Shown: positions 35,321-45,907 of the stretch, piece after piece
Layout: every line of letters starts with the position of its first letter
Numbering within the stretch: the stretch's first letter is position 1
DNA from: an uncultured Bacteroidales bacterium
GTDB lineage: Bacteria > Bacteroidota > Bacteroidia > Bacteroidales > UBA932
Assembly (NCBI GenBank): GCA_947179325.1
Contig: CAMXAU010000003.1
Span: 62,001-126,000 of the forward strand
Direction of reading: 5' to 3'
Length of the DNA stretch: 64,000 nucleotides
Notes under the pieces: generated by a model
Seen by the model: only the letters and a program-made list of their open reading frames with translations
The model's database searches: none
What the model was told of the DNA's origin: nothing
Translations under genes and position numbers: made by a program

Positions 35321-37134
35321 ATATTTTTCCAATGTTCAGGCTCAACGTATTCATAATAGGATATGATAGGCTCCAGAATGTCCACCTGTCTTGTGCAGAC
35401 AGGGCCTGGCACTCCATTGCTGAAGACGGCAGCCTTGAAAGTGACCGGACCGGATATGGCCACGGGAGCTTCGTAGAGCGGTGATGTGCAATCAGGATCT
35501 GTCCCGTCGACGGTATAGCGGACCTCTGCTGGCCATTTCTCAGCATAGACAGTCACAACGGCGTGGTCCCCACAAATTTCCGAGCAGATTTCCAGCCCAT
35601 CAGACAAGGTGAAGCTGTTATACCCAAGCGACCTGAGACAATGGACATGCCGGTTCATTCTTCGCCTGAAATCCTCCCAGTCCCTCATCTCCTGCGGAGT
35701 CCATGCAGCCTCAGCTATTGCAAGCGCCCTCGGAAGCATCATGTACTCAAGATGCATGGAGTCCTCAATGAACTCACTCCAGAGACAGCCCTGCACCCCG
35801 ACTATATTCGCCACAGCCTCCGGGGTCCTCAGCCAGTCCACAGGCGTTTCGAGAGGTCCCCCTGTTATCATCTCCTCGTTGCGCTGTGCAGTCAACGAAT
35901 CTGAAGGAGCCGGATTGATGCTGTAGACCTTATGGATTGGAGAGTAACCGATCATGGCACGTTTCTGAGTGTCAGGATCTGCCTGGTACCAGTCCATATA
36001 CCATGCTGCCCCTGGCGAGAATATGACTTTATGCCCCCTGTTGGCCGCATCCGAAGCCGTATACTGGCCACGGTATGATATGGACATTGTATTCCTGCTT
36101 ATGGCTCCACGTGATATCTCGTCCCACCCTATGGCAGTCCGGCCATGGGACTCGACATACCTTTCAATATGCGACACCGCCCAGCACTGCAGGGAGTCAA
36201 GGTCCGGAATCCCCTCGCGCGCCATAAGGGCATGGCATTTCGGGCATGTCTTCCATTCTTTCTTGCGGGCTTCGTCTCCACCTATATGGATGTAGCGTCC
36301 AGGGAAAAGGTCCATGACCTCATCAATCACACGCTCCATGAATACAAATGTCTCAGGATTCCCTATGCAGAATTCACCTCCTCCGTATGCACGCCCAGCG
36401 CAGCAGAGTTCCGGATATGCGGCAAACACTTCATCCGAATGGGCCGGGAATTCAATCTCCGGAATTACCTCGATATGCCTTTCGGAGGCGTATGCGACAA
36501 GCTCCCTTATCTCATCCTTGGTATAGTAGCCGCCATATGCCGCCGGAGTGCCTTCCGGCAGATACCGGCGGTCACCCTTGTCCCACCATCTGACCCACTC
36601 GCAGCATGTGCGGAATGCGCCGCATCCGGTAAGTTCCGGGAATGAATCCATCTTTATCCTCCACCCTCCATTGTCCGTGAAGTGGAAATGGAGGGTGTTG
36701 AACTTGTACATGGCCATCACGTCCATTATCTTCATGATCTCCTCTTTAGGGAAGAAATGCCTTGACACATCAATATGGATTCCTCTATAGGCGAACCTCG
36801 GGAAATCCTCTATCATGACTGCTGGTATATTTTCACCGCAGACAAGCTGGCGCAAGGTCTGCATAGCGTAGAAACGTCCTGCATCCGTAGATGACGACAG
36901 CGTCATTTTCCATGGAGAGACACGCAGTGCGTAGCCCTCGGGATGTATGGACTCATCTGTGACGAAAGAGACCTGGTCTTCCAGCGGGATGTCCGGGTCT
37001 ACATGGAATGCACCATGCCCATATGCAATTGAGACAGGCATAGGTATGATTCCCGGCATATCATTGATGTCAATGGACGTGGCGCATGCTCCAAGCATGA
37101 CCGGCAGCATAAGCAGAATAAGAAACTTCTTCAT
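35317..37134 (-). CDS. GH20 beta-N-acetylhexosaminidase lipoprotein
   Basis: A 605-residue lipoprotein (lipobox Cys17, LGAC). The catalytic barrel carries [28 protein letters not shown] and the Asp287-Glu288 pair in [13 protein letters not shown] short C-terminal domain ([18 protein letters not shown]) is of the chitobiase/Fn3-associated type. It would release terminal beta-GlcNAc or GalNAc. It lies 2 bases after the GH28-like gene and shares four bases with the GH3 that follows, so all are translated from one message. No PA14 domain, unlike the GH20 of PUL 1. Confidence 0.95.
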   Translation of the reverse strand: MKKFLILLMLPVMLGACATSIDINDMPGIIPMPVSIAYGHGAFHVDPDIPLEDQVSFVTDESIHPEGYALRVSPWKMTLSSSTDAGRFYAMQTLRQLVCGENIPAVMIEDFPRFAYRGIHIDVSRHFFPKEEIMKIMDVMAMYKFNTLHFHFTDNGGWRIKMDSFPELTGCGAFRTCCEWVRWWDKGDRRYLPEGTPAAYGGYYTKDEIRELVAYASERHIEVIPEIEFPAHSDEVFAAYPELCCAGRAYGGGEFCIGNPETFVFMERVIDEVMDLFPGRYIHIGGDEARKKEWKTCPKCHALMAREGIPDLDSLQCWAVSHIERYVESHGRTAIGWDEISRGAISRNTMSISYRGQYTASDAANRGHKVIFSPGAAWYMDWYQADPDTQKRAMIGYSPIHKVYSINPAPSDSLTAQRNEEMITGGPLETPVDWLRTPEAVANIVGVQGCLWSEFIEDSMHLEYMMLPRALAIAEAAWTPQEMRDWEDFRRRMNRHVHCLRSLGYNSFTLSDGLEICSEICGDHAVVTVYAEKWPAEVRYTVDGTDPDCTSPLYEAPVAISGPVTFKAAVFSNGVPGPVCTRQVDILEPIISYYEYVEPEHWKNI

Positions 37135-37136
37135 GT

Positions 37137-39407
37137 CTATCTATAGGTTATGTCAACATCTGTCCCGTCTATCACCAGTTTACCTGAATCCTGCATCGGG
37201 ACACCGTTATATTTAACGTTCTCCATGACCAGCCCGGTGATTTTCCCTCCATTGGTATAGATGTGGCAAGGGGCCGTGCCGTCAGGGCAGTCTATCGATA
37301 TATTGCTGAATAGCACATTGTCCACCAATGCTCCAGACTGCCCGGATTTCTGCCAGATAACGAACGGCCTCCCGGATGTACCGATCTTGTCTATGATGAT
37401 GTTGCGGCATACAATCCCAGAAGTCGTGCCCGATGTTGTATGGCCGGTTGCAGGATACTGGGATATTGACAGCCCTGCACCGTCACAGTTGTATGTCCCG
37501 CTGGTCTCAAGCAGCTTTGTCGGATATTCAAGGATTATGCAGTCCTCTACAATGACATCAGATATTGAGCCTCCGGTATCCCATCCGGATTCAGGGCCGA
37601 TGACAATTCCTCTTGCATAGTCTGCCCATATAAGGTTGCCCTGCAGCCTGATGTTTTTCGTATCCACCTTGGAGACATGGTTCACCTTCAAGGTTATGCA
37701 GTCGTCATAGGAGCGAAGGAAACAGTTCTTCACAACACCGTCGTCAACACTGCAGAGGTCTATCCCGTCACCGTTCAGTATCCAGCATATCATCTTTATG
37801 TTGTCTATGAGCACATGGTCTGTGTTGTAGATGGAAAAAGTCCAGCTCGGTGAATCAATGACTGTTATACCCTCCGCAGTAAAATATTGCCTTGTACCCA
37901 CCTTGTTGGCATTTGTCTCAATAAGCTGGTATCCTGACGCATATATGTTGCCGGTATGTGGAAGATGCGCTCCTGAGAGTACTCCCCTGCCCCTGATTGC
38001 AGTATTGTCACCAGTGACATTTATCTTTGCATATACAGTCGCCCCTTCATCGATATAAAGAGTCTCGCCTTCCTTCAGGGTGATCCATCCAACCTCATGC
38101 TCTCCCGGGCCGTAGTATTTCATCCCGGCCGGGATATTCCCAGGATCCGGGCGGTCAGGGTCAGGACGGTCACCGAAAACCATAAGGTTGTGATATCGGT
38201 CTGAATCAAATTCCACAGAAAGCATCCTGTGGCTGTAGTCCCTGACCGTAAATTCGATTGTCCTGTCATCTATCCTTTCCGGAACTATCCCATAGGACGT
38301 CGGCCTTATCTCCACTGTGGAAAATGGCTTCTTGCTTGCCACCCGGACTTTGACTGGTCCTGAAAAGTCATCTATCACACTGACAAAGCTCATGGTGTCA
38401 CGCAGCTTCTTTGAATTGTCCCAGTCATTCCATATCTGCGTGTGGTATCGGAACGCATTCGAGCACAGCGCATAGGAAGGGTTAAGGGATTTCCATTCCC
38501 CGTCGCTACCAAGCACATCTACATCATAATATCTGTTCTCTGGCTGCCTCTGCTCCAATTCCACTTTCTTCAGCCATGTCCTTGTGCTTCCGCTGCCATA
38601 GTTCCTGGTGGACAGCATGACCGAGCAGGCACCTTCTTCTGCAAGGGAGGAACAATCTACAGACACGGTATTGCTGCTTCCTGCTGCCAGCGGGGCAGTA
38701 ACATTGAATGCCCCTGAGATGCTCTCCCCGTCATAGCAGTCCAGTGAAAACGCAAATGTCCACTCCGTCACATCAGAAGCCATGGGGAACATCCTGTACA
38801 CCTTGCCTTCAGACGATGGGGATACATTGAAGCTGCGCCCTCCAACGCCAGCCTTGCCTATGCTGAACATTCCGTCAGATATGGAATAGCAATCCGATAT
38901 ATAGGGAATCCCGACATTGACAGACTCAATGATCCCGTCCGGAAGCCCCACGAAAGAGAACTGCAGGTCCATTGTCATAGGTGACATCAGGATACCTCCT
39001 GATACATATCCCCGGCCATGCCAGATTTCCGGGACATCGGCAAGGATATCATTCACCTTGAGCGAATACACTCCGGATGGAAGTCCGTCCGTCATGACAC
39101 CTGTGCCTATATTGTCATCCGAGGCACAGGCAATGGCCACAGCGGTTTCACCGGATACATCCAGATGCATGCCTGAGACCTCCATGTCACCTGGCAGTCC
39201 TGGCCCGGAGAAAAATGAGCAGTCCTCCCCGGAAAACATATAGACATAATGCTGCCATTGTGAGACATTTTCCGGCTCCGAGATAAAGCTGGAGGCCACA
39301 ATGTCTTCTAAATCATACTTCAAGCTGTCCGGTGCCTTGCATGAGGCCACCATTGACAAGGCCATCAAGGCCGAAACGCATATCATTGTTCTTCTTTTCA
39401 TTACCAT
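37137..39407 (-). CDS. GH28-like right-handed beta-helix protein
   Basis: A 756-residue lipoprotein (lipobox ending VASC, about Cys23). Residues about 30-290 form an uncharacterised beta-rich region, followed by an immunoglobulin-like part. From about residue 420 comes a pectate-lyase-type beta-helix (LKEGETLYIDEGATVYA, GDGIDLCSVDDGVVKNCFLR, YDDCITLKVN, GIVIGPESGW). The acidic DGID and YDDC pairs are placed like the catalytic aspartates of GH28 and GH49 families. Expected to be an endo- or exo-glycosidase on an acidic or hexosamine-bearing glycan; the family is assigned with caution. A second ATG at 39401 would start just at the susD stop (TAATG). Confidence 0.78.
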   Translation of the reverse strand: MVMKRRTMICVSALMALSMVASCKAPDSLKYDLEDIVASSFISEPENVSQWQHYVYMFSGEDCSFFSGPGLPGDMEVSGMHLDVSGETAVAIACASDDNIGTGVMTDGLPSGVYSLKVNDILADVPEIWHGRGYVSGGILMSPMTMDLQFSFVGLPDGIIESVNVGIPYISDCYSISDGMFSIGKAGVGGRSFNVSPSSEGKVYRMFPMASDVTEWTFAFSLDCYDGESISGAFNVTAPLAAGSSNTVSVDCSSLAEEGACSVMLSTRNYGSGSTRTWLKKVELEQRQPENRYYDVDVLGSDGEWKSLNPSYALCSNAFRYHTQIWNDWDNSKKLRDTMSFVSVIDDFSGPVKVRVASKKPFSTVEIRPTSYGIVPERIDDRTIEFTVRDYSHRMLSVEFDSDRYHNLMVFGDRPDPDRPDPGNIPAGMKYYGPGEHEVGWITLKEGETLYIDEGATVYAKINVTGDNTAIRGRGVLSGAHLPHTGNIYASGYQLIETNANKVGTRQYFTAEGITVIDSPSWTFSIYNTDHVLIDNIKMICWILNGDGIDLCSVDDGVVKNCFLRSYDDCITLKVNHVSKVDTKNIRLQGNLIWADYARGIVIGPESGWDTGGSISDVIVEDCIILEYPTKLLETSGTYNCDGAGLSISQYPATGHTTSGTTSGIVCRNIIIDKIGTSGRPFVIWQKSGQSGALVDNVLFSNISIDCPDGTAPCHIYTNGGKITGLVMENVKYNGVPMQDSGKLVIDGTDVDITYR

Positions 39408-41128
39408 CCTGGATTCTGTATAAGATTTGGATTTTTATATAGTTCTGAATCTGCAACCGGATACCAATACATCCTGTCTTCCCATACGCGTGACTGGACA
39501 AGCACCTTCTCCGCCGTGAATGACTCGCTGACGGCATATCCATCCTCCGTTTCCTCATAGGTTTCATTGCGCCATACGGCAAGCCCGTATATTTCTCTTG
39601 AAGCGTCACCTGTCTTCCACCTCCGGACATCCCAGAAACGATGCCCCTCAAGTGCAAGCTCCACACGCCTTTCATTGCGCATCCTCTTCCTGAAGGCGGC
39701 CCCGGTCTCCATAATGCCAGGCATTCCTGACCTTGCCCTTACCATATTGACAGCCTCACGTGGAGAAAGGGCATAGAGGACTCCTCCGTCCATCCCCTTG
39801 AAGTCGGCATTGCGCTCTGCCTCGAAAAGAGCTTCCGCATAATTAAGGACAATCTCGGCATATCTCATCAAAGGGAAATAGTGCTGATATGACGTTGTGC
39901 TCCCGACAGTAAGGTCCGTATCTTCCTTCAGGTGCTTCCTCATATAGAATGACGTAGGTGTCGCCCCTTCTTTCGGAAGGCCGTTCAGACCGCCGTACCA
40001 GCTCTGTATCACCGTATTCTTGAAAGGCATGCCGTTCATGAGGACGGTCTTTGCGAGACGCGGGTCACGTTTTGACGGATCAAGGGCAATGGCCCTGTGC
40101 TCCGCATTGTTCCAGTCAAATGGTGTCCCGTCCGCAAGGTCGAATGCCTCAACAAGGTTCATTGTCGGGCACAGCCCGGAATTGCCTCCTTCATACCCTA
40201 TAGGAAAATTCGCTGCCTCAACAGAGTTGTCAGCCGCATTGTACCTTGTAAAGATAAGCCCAGAGGCATTTACATTATTCACGGTCTCCTCATCAACAAG
40301 CGCATAGACCCCCATGTCAATCACATCCTTGGCTGCAGACGCAGCTGCAAGCCATTTCTCCTTTGAGTCCTCCGGATTGTTCAGCGGGCTTGCCGCATAA
40401 AGCAGGACGCGTGACTTCAAGGCGAGGGCCATGCCCTTTGTGACACGGGCGGTCTCACCGGAATATGTACCCTTGTACGTGTCAGGGAGACGCCTGGCGA
40501 CCTGGTCGCATTCATCTACGATCCACCCTACAGTCTCATCGAATGAAGAAGGGACAAGCCCGTTCACCTCTTCCGGGAGGAAAGTACGGTCTGCGATCAC
40601 GATATTCCTGTATCTGCGCAGCAGTTCGAAATGGAAATATGCCCTTAAGGCCCTTATCTCAAAAGGGTAGTTTACGAGTTCCGCCCGATACTCTTTATAG
40701 CGTTCCTGATACCGGGTATCCGGAAAGTCATCCGGGCAGTTCTCAAGAAAATAATTCGCCTGCGCTATTGCACTGTACCACCTGCCCCACGTATCATCCA
40801 CAAGGTCACCGGCATTCCAGCTTCCGTCATAGAATTTCTTTATCCCGCCTGTACTCCACGCATATATGGCATCGTCAGAAGCCGCATCAAGCATTGTCCC
40901 CTCGACATCGCCATATCCAGGCAGGACATACGAATAGATGTTCGCAGTAACCTTCTTGACATTGCTGAAACTTGCGAACTGGTAGTCGGTCGAATTGTAC
41001 ACGGATTCATCCAGCGCGAGGAAGCCGCACGATGAAAGCAATCCAGACAACACAAGCGCAGCACAAAGCAGAGAACCTGTTCCAGGCCTGCTGCCAATCA
41101 TTTTATATATTTGTCCCATAATGTACAT
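39401..41128 (-). CDS. SusD-like lipoprotein (PUL 2, second pair)
   Basis: A 575-residue SusD/RagB protein with lipobox LLSSC (about Cys34). The helical core (IAQANYFLENC, EIRALRAYFHFELLRRYRNI), the SusD C-terminal loop (MRNERRVELALEGHRFWDVRRW) and the final NPNLIQNPGW ending are all typical. It partners the short SusC at 41133, from which it is separated by 4 bases. Alternative starts are ATG 41119 and 41101, the last giving a shorter signal region. Its stop overlaps the start of the GH28-like gene. Confidence 0.94.
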   Translation of the reverse strand: MYIMGQIYKMIGSRPGTGSLLCAALVLSGLLSSCGFLALDESVYNSTDYQFASFSNVKKVTANIYSYVLPGYGDVEGTMLDAASDDAIYAWSTGGIKKFYDGSWNAGDLVDDTWGRWYSAIAQANYFLENCPDDFPDTRYQERYKEYRAELVNYPFEIRALRAYFHFELLRRYRNIVIADRTFLPEEVNGLVPSSFDETVGWIVDECDQVARRLPDTYKGTYSGETARVTKGMALALKSRVLLYAASPLNNPEDSKEKWLAAASAAKDVIDMGVYALVDEETVNNVNASGLIFTRYNAADNSVEAANFPIGYEGGNSGLCPTMNLVEAFDLADGTPFDWNNAEHRAIALDPSKRDPRLAKTVLMNGMPFKNTVIQSWYGGLNGLPKEGATPTSFYMRKHLKEDTDLTVGSTTSYQHYFPLMRYAEIVLNYAEALFEAERNADFKGMDGGVLYALSPREAVNMVRARSGMPGIMETGAAFRKRMRNERRVELALEGHRFWDVRRWKTGDASREIYGLAVWRNETYEETEDGYAVSESFTAEKVLVQSRVWEDRMYWYPVADSELYKNPNLIQNPGW

Positions 41129-41132
41129 TTTA

Positions 41133-43910
41133 TCAGAAAGTCAACTTAATCCCAACAAGATATGACCTGAGTGACGGATAGTCCGCTGTAACCTGCTCCG
41201 GATCCATTATGCCGACATAGTCGGCACTGAAGAGTCCCGTCCCCCGCAGATATATCCTGAACTGGCTCATTTTCATTCTCCTCACATACTTCCCGGGAAG
41301 GTCATAATGCACATCGAGCGAGCGCAGCTTGAAAAAGTCTCCTCTCTCTGTCCATAGGCTGGATGGCCGGAAATTATGGTTGTCAGCCAAGGTGGTAAGC
41401 CTCGGATACCTTGCACCTGGTGTCGACCTCGTCCAATGGCTGGAGAGGTACATTTCTGAAATGTTCCTGCTGTTTCCGTAAAGAGGCTGGTAAACAGATG
41501 AGAGGTCCGTAACCACGGTGCTCCTGGCACTTCCCTGGAACAGGGCATCTATGCCGAACCCTGAATAGCCAAGCCCTATACGTATTCCGTAATTGATTTC
41601 CGGCACACTTGAGAAGAGCTGGTATGCTACATCATACGAATCGATTGTACCGTCCCCGTTCATGTCCCTGTACTTGACATCCCCTGGCTGCAGGGATGTT
41701 GTATATGACGATGAAGGCACCCCGTCAGCCAGGCTTCCGTCCGCATTGAAGTCGGATACCTGGTACAGCCCGTCCGCGACAAGACCGCAAAATGTCCCTA
41801 CCGGATGCCCTGTCATGTACATCCATCCATAAGGATGGTATTCCTCCCCGCTGTTGACAATCCAGTTATGCGCATATGAGAAAGTTCCTCCTATAAGGCA
41901 GGAAAACCTGCCGAATGACTTATGCCAGTCCAGGGAAGCCTCTGCTCCATAGCCACGGACCTCCCCGACGAAGAGATAAGGCGGAGCGACGCCCAATATG
42001 GATGAGATTGTGCCGGAGCCTGGGTTTGATATGTTTCTCCTGTCAAACAGGAAGGCACCTGCAGAGAACGACAAAGAGTTGAAAAGGCCAAGCTCTATGC
42101 CCGCATCCAGCTTCATGTCTGTCTCCGGCTCTATGCCTGATGACGGGAATGCACCGGCTGCAAACCCTGGAGTCTCGATGCTCCCGACAAAGATATACGG
42201 GTCTGCAGATGTGTTGAAACGCTTGTCCATGTCATAACCCAGGAAATAATCCTGGCCTGTAAGTCCAGCAGACACCCTGAATTTCAGAAGATTGACACGT
42301 GCTGCATTTTTCATGAACCCTTCATTGGAGATGACCCACGCAAGGGACAGCGCAGGATACAGGCGATATTTGTCCCCTGCAGCAAGCTTCGGGCTTCCGG
42401 AGCAGTTAAGCACAATGTCTGCCAGATACCTGTCATCATGATTATATCCTGCAGACAGGATCCAGTCCAGGTACCTTCTGGTGGTATTGGCACCGCTGTA
42501 TCTTGACTCTCCCTGGGCATATATTGCAGAGGCCCTGACTTTATCGGCACCGAATGCACGCTCCCAGTCAAGCCTTGCATTCACATATGTCCTCATCACC
42601 TGCCATGCAAGCGAGGCCTTGAAGTCAATCTCGGTATCGTTACCGAACCTCTGGTATGACATTCCGTTGACATCACCATTGTCTCCATAGGAAGGAGAGG
42701 CTATCGAATATGACCAGTTCTTCGACCTTGCATCATAGATATCAGCTGAATTGTCATAGCTCACACGTGCCGTCAATGAAAGTCCCCTGACAAGGGCATC
42801 CAGGCTCTGGGTCAGCTCGAAATCAGCAAACATTGTCCTGTGCAGAGTAAGCCCGTATCCGCCAGCGGACTTCTCTGCAAGCGGGTTCTCATTCTGCTGC
42901 AGCCTCGACCAGCTTCCGTCCGGAGCGTACACAGGGGAGCCGAGAGACGGCATGTCGTACATCAAGGCAAGTCCGACACCGGACATAGGCTGCTGGTTCT
43001 GGCTGAGACGCCCCATCAGATTGAGCCTAACCCTCGTTGTCTTTGTGACCATAGCCTCAAGATTTGCCCTCAGCTTCAGCGAATACACTTCAAGCTGAGT
43101 CGAATATCCGTCATTAAGCCCTGTATTGGCAAACAGTCCGCGGCTGCTGTTGAAATTAGCAAAGGCATAATATCTTGCCCTTTCAGAAGAACCGTCAACA
43201 GAGACATTCACATCATGGCTGTACGCCATATTGCGCAATACCTCCCTCTTCCAGTCCACTGCAGGAAGAAGCGAAGTCCCGTCTGCAATCGCAGCCAGCT
43301 CCGACGGGGTATACCTTGGAGCCATCCCGTCATTGGCCAGAGCCTCGTTCACCGCCCTTGCATAGGAATAGGCATCAGCCATCTCCGGCACACGGAATGG
43401 AGTGGATATTCCGAAATCATAGTTTATCTTTGTCCTTATCTTATGGTCGCCTCCATGCTTTGTAGCTACATATACCGCACCGTCTGCACCCCTGTTGCCG
43501 TACAGCGCAAGGGATGCGGCATCCTTGAGTACCGTCACTGAAGCAACCTCCTCCACATCAATATCGTTTATCTCCCTCTCCACCCCGTCCACAAGGACAA
43601 GCACCCTGGAGCCTATGTTCGAGCAATATCCACGCACAATGGCTGATGCCGCCTGCTGGCCCGCGACAGATGAGCCTTGCATGAGGAACAGCCCCGGAAG
43701 ACGTCCATAGAGCGTATTGAGGACATTCTTCTCCCCGCTTATGGCAATCTCATCAGCAAGGATTGCGTCCGCTGAGCATGAAGACAGGACCTTGTCTGCA
43801 GATATTCCATAGCCAAGCTCCACCCTGAGGCTGTCCGGCATGGCATAGGATACGGCGGTGCACATCAGTGCCGGCAATGCCGCAATCATATATTTTCTAA
43901 TCTTATCCAT
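41133..43910 (-). CDS. Short SusC-like receptor lacking the N-terminal extension
   Basis: A 925-residue TonB-dependent receptor with start at ATG 43910 (MDKIRKYMIAALP); longer in-frame starts up to 44003 would overlap the SusD gene and lack a signal. After the signal peptide the TonB-box-like segment (RVELGYG) is reached within about 40 residues. The usual carboxypeptidase-D-like extension of SusC proteins is absent. The plug (VLNTLYGRLPGLFLMQGSS, IVRGYCSNIGSRVLVLVDGV, LKDAASLALYGNRGADG) and barrel are complete, ending in LVGIKLTF. It imports the glycan captured by the SusD of 39401. A gap of 20 bases separates it from the preceding SusD. Confidence 0.9.
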   Translation of the reverse strand: MDKIRKYMIAALPALMCTAVSYAMPDSLRVELGYGISADKVLSSCSADAILADEIAISGEKNVLNTLYGRLPGLFLMQGSSVAGQQAASAIVRGYCSNIGSRVLVLVDGVEREINDIDVEEVASVTVLKDAASLALYGNRGADGAVYVATKHGGDHKIRTKINYDFGISTPFRVPEMADAYSYARAVNEALANDGMAPRYTPSELAAIADGTSLLPAVDWKREVLRNMAYSHDVNVSVDGSSERARYYAFANFNSSRGLFANTGLNDGYSTQLEVYSLKLRANLEAMVTKTTRVRLNLMGRLSQNQQPMSGVGLALMYDMPSLGSPVYAPDGSWSRLQQNENPLAEKSAGGYGLTLHRTMFADFELTQSLDALVRGLSLTARVSYDNSADIYDARSKNWSYSIASPSYGDNGDVNGMSYQRFGNDTEIDFKASLAWQVMRTYVNARLDWERAFGADKVRASAIYAQGESRYSGANTTRRYLDWILSAGYNHDDRYLADIVLNCSGSPKLAAGDKYRLYPALSLAWVISNEGFMKNAARVNLLKFRVSAGLTGQDYFLGYDMDKRFNTSADPYIFVGSIETPGFAAGAFPSSGIEPETDMKLDAGIELGLFNSLSFSAGAFLFDRRNISNPGSGTISSILGVAPPYLFVGEVRGYGAEASLDWHKSFGRFSCLIGGTFSYAHNWIVNSGEEYHPYGWMYMTGHPVGTFCGLVADGLYQVSDFNADGSLADGVPSSSYTTSLQPGDVKYRDMNGDGTIDSYDVAYQLFSSVPEINYGIRIGLGYSGFGIDALFQGSARSTVVTDLSSVYQPLYGNSRNISEMYLSSHWTRSTPGARYPRLTTLADNHNFRPSSLWTERGDFFKLRSLDVHYDLPGKYVRRMKMSQFRIYLRGTGLFSADYVGIMDPEQVTADYPSLRSYLVGIKLTF

Positions 43911-43930
43911 AGTATCAGTTTCTGTAAAAA

Positions 43931-45904
43931 TTACCATCCTGGATTCTGTACCAGTCCATATCCCTTGTTCAGTTCCTCGGACGGGAATGCGCTCATGTAC
44001 CACTTGGTGTCAAACTCCCTTGCCCAATAGCGCTGCACATCTTTCCATGGCTCCGAAAATTCCAGGACGATATCGCCTCCTTCGGCACTTCCGCTCTTCA
44101 AGGTGATGTCGATTCCATACAGGTCCTCCCTGAAGACATCCTCACGCTTCCATCCTACGAGATCAAACCAGCGCACTTCCTCAAAGCACAGTTCCCTCGC
44201 CCTTTCGTCAAGGATCTCCTCCCTGAGAGCCGGGTCTCCGGAAAGCGGGCATTCGCTGTACGACGGATGGAATCTTCCCGCCTGCACTGCAGCAAGCAGG
44301 GCATCGTCCATGTCCGGAAGCCCGACCCTGCCGCGCACAATGTTGAGCTGCGCATAGGCGGCCTCCTTCCGGCCTGTCTCGTTCAGGGCCTCAGCATATG
44401 CAAGATGTATCTCCGCCATTCTCAGGTAAGAGCAGTTTGCCGGACGGTTATAGAATGTAGGCAGGTCATAGTCCCAGAGGAATTTCCTGACCATGAACCC
44501 GGTATATGCCCTTCCGGTGCTTTTTGACCCGCGTTCCGAGCCGTTGAGCCACATTTCGGCCGGCCTGTTCTGGAAACGGTCCCCGACAATCATCACAGTC
44601 TCGTAGAGACGGGGGTCCCTCCCGGTAAACGGATTGTCGTCCAAAGTCCCGATGCCGTTGCGTGCCTTGATCCAGTCCCTGTAAGATGCCGGCCTTCCAT
44701 CCGCATATGGGAAGAGGTCTACATAGTTCAGCGTAACGCTTCCTCCGCCATATCCACGGCCTTCATTGGGAGGAGTTGTAGTCATGTCGCTTGAGCAGCC
44801 GTAATACATCCTGTGATAGGATTCGCTGAATGTCCTCAGGTTACGGAATGTCTGGATAAGCATCTCACTGTTGTGCCTGTCCACATAGCAGCCATTGAAA
44901 GCTGTCCTGTAGCCTTCCTCATCGCGGTTCAAAGGCTCGACAAGATGGAAAGGGCTGCCGTTCTTCACATTCTCCCTGAAAAACTCCTCACATGCATCAA
45001 CGACCCTCTGCCATCTCTCCCCGCTATAATTGCCGTACCAGGCCATGTACGGGACATCTCCTGCCGGAATCTTGTCCACATTGCCGGCATAAGGCTCACC
45101 AGGTATCCCATAAGGCGCATCTGCATTGAAAAGAGGCCTTGCCGCAAGCAGCAGCACCCTTATCTTAAGCCCCAATGCACCGGCAGCACAGAAACGTCCG
45201 TCATCAGCACTGGAGACATTCCATGGCAATGCCTCCGCAGCTTCGTCGCAAAGCCCCGTGACATAATCGACAGTTTCAGACAGCGTCTTCCTCGAGAAGT
45301 CCACATCGAGGCTGTTGGAGGCATCCACCGAGCCATAGAGCAGAGGCACACCGCCATAATGGCGCAGAAGTTCATGGTAATGGCACGCGATTATCATCTT
45401 CGCCTCAGCCTTGCGGACAGCCTTCTCCTCATCCGTCATGTCCGGCACGCGGTCAACGTTCTCTATGTAGAGCCATGCTTTCCTTATGCCTTTCCAGCTG
45501 TCTTCCTTTGCCGGCGCAAAGCCGTACTTGGTAGCAGCTCCAGGAGAGACATTCTCGGATTCAGCCGAATAGACTCCTCCGTAATATGTCCCGTAGACAC
45601 CTCCCCATTCACAATGTGACTGTATGATGTCCGTGATTGCATCAAGGTTGTCCCAACCAATCTTGTTTCCGGATTCCTGATGCTCGAAAGTCCCGTCATT
45701 GGCATGTACTGTAATAGGTGTGCGCAATGTCGCGTATGCGGATACCAGCGCCCGTTCCGCATACATCCTGGAAGAGAATATCGTATCTATGGTGACATCT
45801 GTCCCCGGTGCCTTCTCAAGGAAACGGCTCCCTACTGTAAGGTCACTGCATGATGCCATCAGGATACCGCACGCCAATGCGCATATATATACTTTTATCT
45901 TCAT
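43931..45904 (-). CDS. SusD-like lipoprotein (PUL 2, first pair)
   Basis: A 657-residue SusD/RagB protein (lipobox Cys19, LMASC). The core helices include RMYAERALVSAYATLRT and EAKMIIACHYHELLRHYGGVP, and the C-terminal signature is EEILDERARELCFEEVRWFDL with the final GLVQNPGW. It is longer than the second SusD. Its partner is the SusC at 45908, 3 bases upstream. It provides the surface lid and glycan capture for that transporter. Confidence 0.95.
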   Translation of the reverse strand: MKIKVYICALACGILMASCSDLTVGSRFLEKAPGTDVTIDTIFSSRMYAERALVSAYATLRTPITVHANDGTFEHQESGNKIGWDNLDAITDIIQSHCEWGGVYGTYYGGVYSAESENVSPGAATKYGFAPAKEDSWKGIRKAWLYIENVDRVPDMTDEEKAVRKAEAKMIIACHYHELLRHYGGVPLLYGSVDASNSLDVDFSRKTLSETVDYVTGLCDEAAEALPWNVSSADDGRFCAAGALGLKIRVLLLAARPLFNADAPYGIPGEPYAGNVDKIPAGDVPYMAWYGNYSGERWQRVVDACEEFFRENVKNGSPFHLVEPLNRDEEGYRTAFNGCYVDRHNSEMLIQTFRNLRTFSESYHRMYYGCSSDMTTTPPNEGRGYGGGSVTLNYVDLFPYADGRPASYRDWIKARNGIGTLDDNPFTGRDPRLYETVMIVGDRFQNRPAEMWLNGSERGSKSTGRAYTGFMVRKFLWDYDLPTFYNRPANCSYLRMAEIHLAYAEALNETGRKEAAYAQLNIVRGRVGLPDMDDALLAAVQAGRFHPSYSECPLSGDPALREEILDERARELCFEEVRWFDLVGWKREDVFREDLYGIDITLKSGSAEGGDIVLEFSEPWKDVQRYWAREFDTKWYMSAFPSEELNKGYGLVQNPGW

Positions 45905-45907
45905 GGC

